DNA from: Venturia oleaginea
Taxonomy: Eukaryota; Ascomycota; Dothideomycetes; Venturiales; Venturiaceae
NCBI GenBank assembly: GCA_013176395.1
Contig: JABMLP010000009.1
Span: 1,736,001 to 1,800,000 of the forward strand
Length of the DNA: 64,000 nt
Direction of reading: 5' to 3'
The notes under the pieces are model-generated. The model was not told where the DNA came from, did not search any database, and saw only the letters and a list, made by a program, of their open reading frames with translations. Position 1 is the first letter of the stretch, and every line of letters starts with the position of its first letter. Positions 58,586 through 64,000 of the stretch are shown piece after piece. The position numbers and the translations under genes were made by a program.

Positions 58586-59239
58586 ATGTTCTACACCATG
58601 TACCTCACCAGTAAGTAATCTTATTCGTTCATTCTCTTCGGTCATAATAGATATGGGAACCGTATATAGATACACGCCACGTACATGCGGCTGTCCATCT
58701 GCATCAACCTCATCCGAGGATACACCAATCCACCTGCTGACCGACCTCGTACAGATCTTTGCGAACGTCGCCACTGGCCTGATCCACAATTCGAACCACG
58801 CCAATCACGCACTGGCTGGACCTGCCGTGTGCGAGTAAACAACCGCGAATACACCTGCGACACAAATTACCATACCGAGGAACAAGCTCGGGACAAAGCT
58901 GCCGAATCCGCATACATGATATGCAGGAATTTCTCCATCAACGATGGAATGTACCCAGGGCAGAAGCAGGGACAACCAGGTGTTGTCCAGGGCCTACCCG
59001 TGGCTATTGGAACTGGAAGACGAAACAATCAGCGATTTGCTAGCGACTACAATTCCGTCTACAGTAGTGGCAGTGCTGGGAGCAGTCCGAGAACGAGCGA
59101 GAGCGATCTCGACGTCCCAAGCCGAAGGTCGAGTGCCATTTCGCCTGCTAGCAAATATATCATCTGCAACTGCAGGAGGGCATACGTTCACCAGCAGAGT
59201 CGATGCGAGCATTGCATTCGTGAGCATGCATGGTATTAA
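58586..59239 (+). CDS. dsRBD-like small protein with C-terminal Cys cluster
   Basis: Two exons fit, 58586-58610 and 58755-59239, with a 144-bp GTAAGT...ACAG intron; 169 residues. The N-terminal half, ERRHWPDPQFEP to ARDKAAESAYMICRNF, has the alpha-beta-beta-beta-alpha look of a double-stranded-RNA-binding domain. GWTCRVRVNNREYTCDT forms the strands and EEQARDKAAESAYMIC the last helix. A Ser-rich linker leads to CNCRRAYVHQQSRCEHC, a C-x-C...C-x2-C cluster that could bind a metal. The start is tentative; a longer unspliced start at 58685 is possible. It may act on RNA, but this is inference. Confidence 0.62.
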
Positions 59240-59852
59240 GCAAGCGTATTGGTCGCGAGGCAACAACCGTCTAGAGCCATTCCTGCTCAGACTCGAAATA
59301 TCTTTAGCCTTGTAGACGACGACAAAAGTAACCACGACGCCCCTGTTTCTATAGCATTGGGTTTTTCTTATCTCAAAATTACGATGACGATGACGATTTA
59401 CGACTTTTACAATACGAAGAAATGATGGTAGCAAATACCCCACAAACAATGCGACGACATCAACGACACAAGCATCTCATCTGCATCCTCGCGTTTTCGC
59501 GATCATCCAATTGGATGGTTCCTCAATTCCTTTTCTATCTTTTCAATTCGTTCGTTTCATTGGCTAGGCGGACTCAAGCGTTCAAGCATTATTGGTGGCT
59601 TTTGATTTGGCTTTTCTTTATATCCTTACATTACATCAAATACAGACGATAGTGAGGATTGAGCGACCCGACTTGGACACCACGCCTCTTTTTTATCCTG
59701 CCGGTTTGGATGAGAAGGAGTTTGTGTGTGGGAGAAATATGTGTTCGCGAGAATGTATGGGGTGCGTTTTGGATATGTGGATGACGTGGATGAAACAGGT
59801 GCGGCTCAGTATTTACTGCTTTGCTGCTGGTTTTGGGTTGGGATGGATATCT
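59240..59852. other. Intergenic between convergent genes
   Basis: 3' flanks of the dsRBD-like gene and of the gene ending at 59853. Nothing recognised. Confidence 0.4.
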
Positions 59853-61193
59853 CTATCGGGTTTCGGAGGAATTTGTATTCTGTATGTAAAGATTGAGATC
59901 TTCGAGGTTGAATTCATCGTGGTTGTGCAGCTCCTTCAGCGTTGCGATTACCTCGTTTCGATTGTCGAGAATCTTCATTTTATCGGCTTCTGTCAAATGC
60001 GGACGCAGTGGCATCGGTGATGGATGGGCCGTGCCGCGAGAAGGTGCAGAGGCTTGGTGAGCATTATCGGATGGAACTTGCTGGACATTATTAGTACGAT
60101 CACGCCCCTGGTGTTGCTGGTGACTGTGTGTATTCGGTACTGGACCTCCTGCTTGTCCTGCCACCTCAGTGGGTTGTCGTGGGAGTTTGGCAAATGGAGG
60201 AGTTACGCTGACATTACCAGTACCCGGATCATACCTCGATGCTGACACGGGCGATGGTTTACGGGTGCTTGCCGGCTAAAGATCCATTGGTTTTGTCTAC
60301 CATCGCTCGATAATCCGGGGACCCAACACGTGGTCTTGATTGAGATCTCATGACAAATCCCAAGGAAGGAGCCCTTGGCACGGCACATTATGTAATCAGT
60401 ACATATACATAGCTAGCTCCCCCAGATAAACAAATAACAAGCTTCTTACACTCATGAACTTGCCAGGTCCACACTGAAGACACCGGTAGTTCGACACTAG
60501 GAATGCCTGCATGTCAACTGGCGGCATACCTGCCGTCTCCGCTGGAACTACTGGGCCTGCATTTGCTCTAGGTTGGGATATTCCAAGAGGTGATCCAGAA
60601 GGACCAACGCCAGTAGATTGGTATCCGATTTCAGGATGCTGAGAGCCCGTTGTTGTGGTAGGAGCCTCGAATCTAGCCCAAGGATTTGCGACCCAAGATT
60701 TACCTCTAGGCCGTCCATGGTTTACAGGAGTACCAGGTTTGACTCGAATTCTACCATTGGGAACAATCGAATACCCTGGTGGTGACATCTTCAAGTATGT
60801 TCCGTTCTGGTGTGAACGTGGTAATGGAGATCCATCTTATACAGGAATCTCATCCATCATACCTGGGACCTCAACAGCTTGTCCATCTGTCTCTACCACA
60901 ACATATAATATTGCAGGAGGTAAATTAACAGATACGCGTAGTGGTGAGAGCGGAGGATCATCGTTTTTCGGGAACATATGTAACTGGCGGATTCTCAATC
61001 CCTCTACAACGGCTTTAGGAAGTTCAAATGGCATGTTTTGAGCACGGGTCGGCGGGCCTGTGAAGGCCGCAAGGTTTTCTCAAGTTAATGGGAAGACGTT
61101 GTTGTTACTATTCTCTGTTTCAGGTCTAGAGGGAGGGTTGACCAGCGTGGTTTCGCTGTTAGCTCGAGGCCTGGATGGACTATTGTTTTCCAT
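59853..61193 (-). CDS. Hypothetical proline-rich protein
   Basis: Four exons fit in phase: 61109-61193, 60843-61057, 60450-60806 and 59853-60275, giving 359 residues. The introns remove two stop codons (near 61081 and 60838) and a frame change, with splice sites GTAACA...ACAG (51 bp), GTATAAG...CCAG (36 bp) and GTAAGA...TTTAG (174 bp). A folded-looking part (VVEGLRIRQLHMF and LPPAILYVVVETDGQ) is followed by Pro/Gly-rich sequence, YRCLQCGPGKFM with a single CxxC, and a C-terminal helix (LTEADKMKILDNRNEVIATL). No named family. The 36-bp intron is short but the downstream frame requires it. Confidence 0.55.
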
Positions 61194-62125
61194 TTTGGAG
61201 TCGATTTCTCTGGTGTGCTGATTGGTGATGGCATAGATTGTTTCGGAAAAGCTTCCTTGAAGTTGTTTGTTCTGAAAGTTGAAGTTGCGTTTGCTCCTTC
61301 AAGTATAGCTGCTGTGCTGTGGCAGGGCCAGTGTTTTCTTCTCTCCCATCTCATCTACTTTGGTGTTGAAGAGATACCAAGAATCTTCACGGTTTGAATT
61401 TAAATATTTTTTTAACACCATCGCTTTAACACCTTTTACTCCCTTGCTTACTTAGAATATCAGCCGGAGAGTATCGATCAGTCTTCTAGTATCAGGGCAC
61501 CCTTCTTGCTGTTCATCGAAGGGTCTTATATTATAATAGCTAGAATTACAGATTCCGAAGCCTTAACGCAAGATTATACCCTAAACACACGAAAGATAAA
61601 GTCAAGCCTATTACCATTTTCGTAATCAACCAGATCCAAACCTAGGTAATTCCCCAGCTCAAAACCTCGTTCACCATAAATTACCTTCCAAACCCACCCT
61701 ATCCTTAAAACACAATCGCATCCTTCTCAATCTCTCTTTCTGCAAGCTCTTTCACTAGGTAATCCAACACCCTCCACACTCCATCATCAACAAATCACTA
61801 AATATCGGAATAGAAATGCCATTTCCGGCCCACGAAGTTAAATACTCCCGATCTACCAATCTCAACAATTAGCCTAAGCGTATTCGCTCGCAACTCGAAA
61901 GGAGACACGATTAGCGTCATTTTTATGAGGGCGCTACGCAGTCAAAGCTGCGGATGGATCGCAGTCATCCAAGGAAGTGATTTATAGGAGAGATATGTGG
62001 GTAATAATGGGATTACATTACATAAATCTCGCATGCCTAAGTTACCACACTTCCACTTCACGACGAAGAAAAGAGAAAAGGGAGTAAGACCCTCCCCTCC
62101 ATTTTAATAATCCAAAACACACTCA
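61194..62125. other. Intergenic
   Basis: Right half (about 61550-62120) is A/C-rich and G-poor on the plus strand, the flank of the minus-strand transporter gene. No gene seen. Confidence 0.4.
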
Positions 62126-63427
62126 TTAAATAACAACCGTATCATTCGTTTCAAGCCGTCTCCTAGCAGTCCCAACCCCATTAACCCCCTCCCCCTGCGC
62201 CTCCCCCAACCAAGGCTTCTCCTGATCCCCAAACCTCCCATCCATCAAAAAATAAAAAACCAACCCCACCAAAATAAGCACAAAAGCAATAGGATACATC
62301 CAATGAACCCTCAACCCAAAGACATGGATCCCGATAATCGTGCCCCAGAAATTACTCGTCAGCAACGAAATGTTCAGAAACGCCGCCGAGCCCATGCGGA
62401 AAACAAGCGGCACCAAACTGTAAAAGATGAAGAGGATGAGATCGAAGCCGGCGATCCATCCACCAATTTTGGGGGTATAGACGTCGAGCATGGCGCGGAA
62501 GGCTGGGCGGTCGAAGATGCCGGCTTGGACGCCGTTGATGATCATGCCCCAGAAGGCCAGCATACCAATGACTTCATACATGGGTTGCTTGGAGACCAAA
62601 AACTCCTGCAGCGCGTTAGAGAATCCGTAGCACGTCGCCCCCAAGAGCCCGAACAGATCACCCTTCAACTGGTTCTCAGCGGGGAAATCGTTGGCGCCTG
62701 TGATTTTGTCGGAGCCGAGGAGAACGCCCATACCGCCGACTGCAACGAGAATCCCAATGATCTGCATGGGTGGGTATCGGACCTTCATGAACAGGAAACT
62801 GCAAGCCATCACGATGACGATGGCCCAGAAGTTGAGCAGTTGCATGGAGAGGATGGTGGTATATCGGTATCCGAGAACGGTAAAATAGTTGCCCTCGACG
62901 TCGAAGAAGGATAGGATGAGGTATTTCCAGCCATGGGTTTTGACCATTTTGCACCAGCCTTTGAAACCGTATTTGTACAGTGTGATGGACGTCCATACGA
63001 TGTTCAGGAGAACGTAATTGAAGAAGGATTGGAAGGCGGGAATGTTGGCGCCAGCGTTGGCGAGGAGGGAGGAGAAGGTGTTTGTGCCTGTTATGCAGAG
63101 GGCGAGGATTTGTCTGTTCACAGGCAAGAATTAGCTATAAGAATTTCAAAGAGCTAGAATGAAATGTATAACAAAAAGAGGAGGAGCGCTGATAACATAC
63201 CCAAAAACAAGCACCAACCAAAACTGCTTCGTCTTAACGTAAGCAAACCATTCTCTTTTCCTGTTCCTCGACACATCACCCTCCTCTCCTCCGTCGGCAG
63301 CTACAGCAACATGGGTAGAAGAGGCAGAACTGCGATCTCCATGATCCGCCTTCGCATGCACAGTAGTCGTGTCAACGCCTTTATTCTCTATCTCGTGGGA
63401 GCATCCAGCAGAAGTAGAGTCCGGCAT
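62126..63427 (-). CDS. SLC35F-type (DUF914) solute transporter
   Basis: Two exons, 63201-63427 and 62126-63113, joined by an 87-bp intron; 404 residues. After a polar N-terminus of about 65 residues come about ten hydrophobic helices. Family features include ALCITGTNTFSSLLA, FVLILVGLVFYFLMDG and the central DVEGNYFTVLGYRYTT and GDLFGLLGATCYGFSNALQE, typical of the SLC35F branch of the drug/metabolite transporter superfamily. The substrate in fungi is unknown; related proteins sit in endomembranes. ATG 63427 is chosen because the longer frame upstream has no ATG-led conserved sequence. The coding strand changes from C-rich to G-rich along the gene. Confidence 0.85.
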
Positions 63428-64000
63428 TGCGATTCGTTCGGTACAGGTGTAAAGGTGGAAATTATTGTCGCGCGTAAAGTTGCGTGGGTAGCTGAAGCTC
63501 GATGCGGGGTCCCAAAGAAAAAGTCGATAAGAAAAGTATGGAGACCTTTTCGCAAAATTGGAGCCTTTCAAAGGCAAAAGTAAGCGCAAAACTCCAGAAG
63601 TCGCCTACGGGATTATCAAAGACTGGCGAGAGTTGGGTTGCGGGGCAGCTCTTTTATGGTGGTTGCGATTCTGCATGGCAAAGGATGAAAAGCAGGCATG
63701 CATGTGTCGATCTAAAAGATAATTGGGTAGCTATCGGCGAGAGCCGAGAAAGAAGGCTTTAGCGTTCCAGGCGCAAAAAATCCTGGGCTAATATGCTGCC
63801 GGGTGCAAACTACCGTGTGATGTGAGGTGGCGAGACTGTCTGGTGCTGAAAGGGACCACTGGTCGCAAGTGAGATTCGTTGTGAAGGAATTGATCATTAG
63901 AATTTCATTGCGCCAATCGATTTCGAAAAATTGGAATAGACTTAAAGTCTTCTCCTCGTCAATTCCCATTGGATATTACTGGCCTCCGTCTCCAAGTCTT
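63428..64000. other. Upstream region of the transporter, window end
   Basis: Holds the promoter of the SLC35F-type gene. A short minus ORF at 63712-63969 has no resemblance to a known protein. No tRNA or repeat recognised. Confidence 0.4.

Noticed and set aside
60837..61082. Two in-frame stops taken at first as premature stops in a pseudogene
   Set aside because: Both fall in introns with good splice sites that keep the frame open.

Overview
The window is nuclear DNA of a filamentous ascomycete (Pezizomycotina; a leotiomycete would fit, but that is inference). The evidence is short GT-AG introns (36-174 bp) with CTAAC/CTGAC-type branch sites, compact genes on both strands, fungal families (ISW2-complex Itc1, Tah18, a Sfc1/Acr1-type carrier, fungal GH31 and S10 enzymes) and fungal transposons (Ty3/gypsy, a Fot1/pogo derivative, solo LTRs). 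Gene models were built by hand, by splicing reading frames together and checking phase at every junction.

Layout. 1-2589: 5' part of a minus-strand Ty3/gypsy element (probable LTR, gag, start of pol). 3384-3885: solo LTR with a perfect 5-bp target duplication. 4824-7359: GH31 glucosidase. 7664-8718: deleted Fot1/pogo element with TIRs and a TA duplication. 9115-11237: secreted S10 carboxypeptidase with one frameshift. 12326-13558: conserved unknown. 15008-15855: cytochrome b561-like membrane protein. 18082-20070: a broken small-secreted-protein ORF next to the first of two almost identical 1.6-kb retroposons. 20952-27039: a dead kinase-like gene, two poorly known genes and an F-box-like gene. 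27606-29436: the second retroposon copy, inserted in an LTR-like sequence.

30218-52905 is a gene-dense housekeeping block: isochorismatase-type hydrolase, NUDIX hydrolase, RING protein, itc1, two-RRM protein, tah18, mitochondrial succinate-fumarate carrier, PHD/RING protein and ribosomal protein eL43. 52906-64000 holds a Ser/Thr-rich membrane protein, a Dabb-domain protein, a dsRBD-like protein, an unknown proline-rich protein and an SLC35F-type transporter.

The neighbouring genes do not form one pathway. The retroelements cluster in the left half, together with the broken genes; the right half is intact. Three general features stand out: many genes switch from a C-rich to a G-rich coding strand towards their 3' end; two introns look like GC-AG introns and two are only 36-37 bp; and the two retroposon copies have 13-14 bp target duplications and a (CAAT)n tail. 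I saw no CRISPR array, no rRNA and no tRNA that I could support.
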